Shown piece by piece: positions 5,035-5,095 of a stretch of 5,095 bases of DNA (position 1 is the stretch's first letter; every line of letters begins with the position of its first letter). Origin of the DNA: an uncultured euryarchaeote (GTDB taxonomy: Archaea > Thermoplasmatota > Poseidoniia > Poseidoniales > Thalassarchaeaceae); contig CALCOR010000218.1 of assembly GCA_937897085.1 (NCBI GenBank), positions 1-5,095 on the forward strand. Reading direction: 5' to 3'. The notes under the pieces were generated by a model. It saw nothing but the letters and a program-made list of their open reading frames with translations, did no database searches and was not told the DNA's origin. Made by a program: the position numbers and the translations under genes.

Positions 5035-5095
5035 GCCAAGGAATGGAATATCCAGCCATGGCGGACTGCAGGTGCTACTCAGGAGAGGGGCTCGG

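Noticed and set aside
5043..5095. A possible new plus-strand gene beginning at ATG 5043 or 5058
   Set aside because: Only about 17 codons are visible, all three frames are open, and the AAGGA motif is too close to the first ATG. This is insufficient to call.

Overview
The window looks archaeal. Its gene content is an RNA polymerase subunit L fragment, an archaeal-type TruD, the archaeal EF-1beta (aEF1B) next to its zinc-ribbon micro-protein partner, a FtsJ/RlmE-type RNA methyltransferase and a single-OB-fold RPA-like protein. TATA-type promoters, apparently leaderless first genes and Shine-Dalgarno motifs inside operons fit the same reading. Moderately high GC, short intergenic gaps and a secreted, membrane-anchored thioredoxin-like protein would suit a euryarchaeon of the Thermoplasmatota / marine group II type. 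That placement is inference from gene content, not a database result.

Layout. (1) Plus strand, 2-1621: the 3' part of rpoL followed 12 bases later by truD, an operon joining transcription and tRNA modification. (2) Minus strand, 3500 down to 1662: rlmE, a gap with a small hairpin, an OB-fold RPA-like gene, a second promoter, the zinc-ribbon gene and the aEF1B gene, which converges on truD with 40 bases between them. (3) Plus strand, 3545-4612: a predicted exported thioredoxin-like protein with a WCEIC motif and a C-terminal membrane anchor. It diverges from rlmE with only 44 bases between start codons and one AT-rich box available to both. (4) An AT-rich promoter region at 4613-4749, then a 94-residue protein of unknown function at 4750-5034. 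The last 61 bases hold no gene I can support.

Most genes are information-processing housekeeping: RNA polymerase, tRNA pseudouridylation, rRNA 2'-O-methylation, elongation-factor nucleotide exchange and nucleic-acid binding. No mobile element, CRISPR array, tRNA or rRNA was seen. I found no clearly new system. The points most worth a second look are the single TATA-like element between the rlmE and thioredoxin-like genes, the paired cysteine losses in the zinc-ribbon protein, the unusual C-terminal tail of RlmE, the exported thioredoxin-like protein, and the unknown 94-residue gene behind its own promoter.
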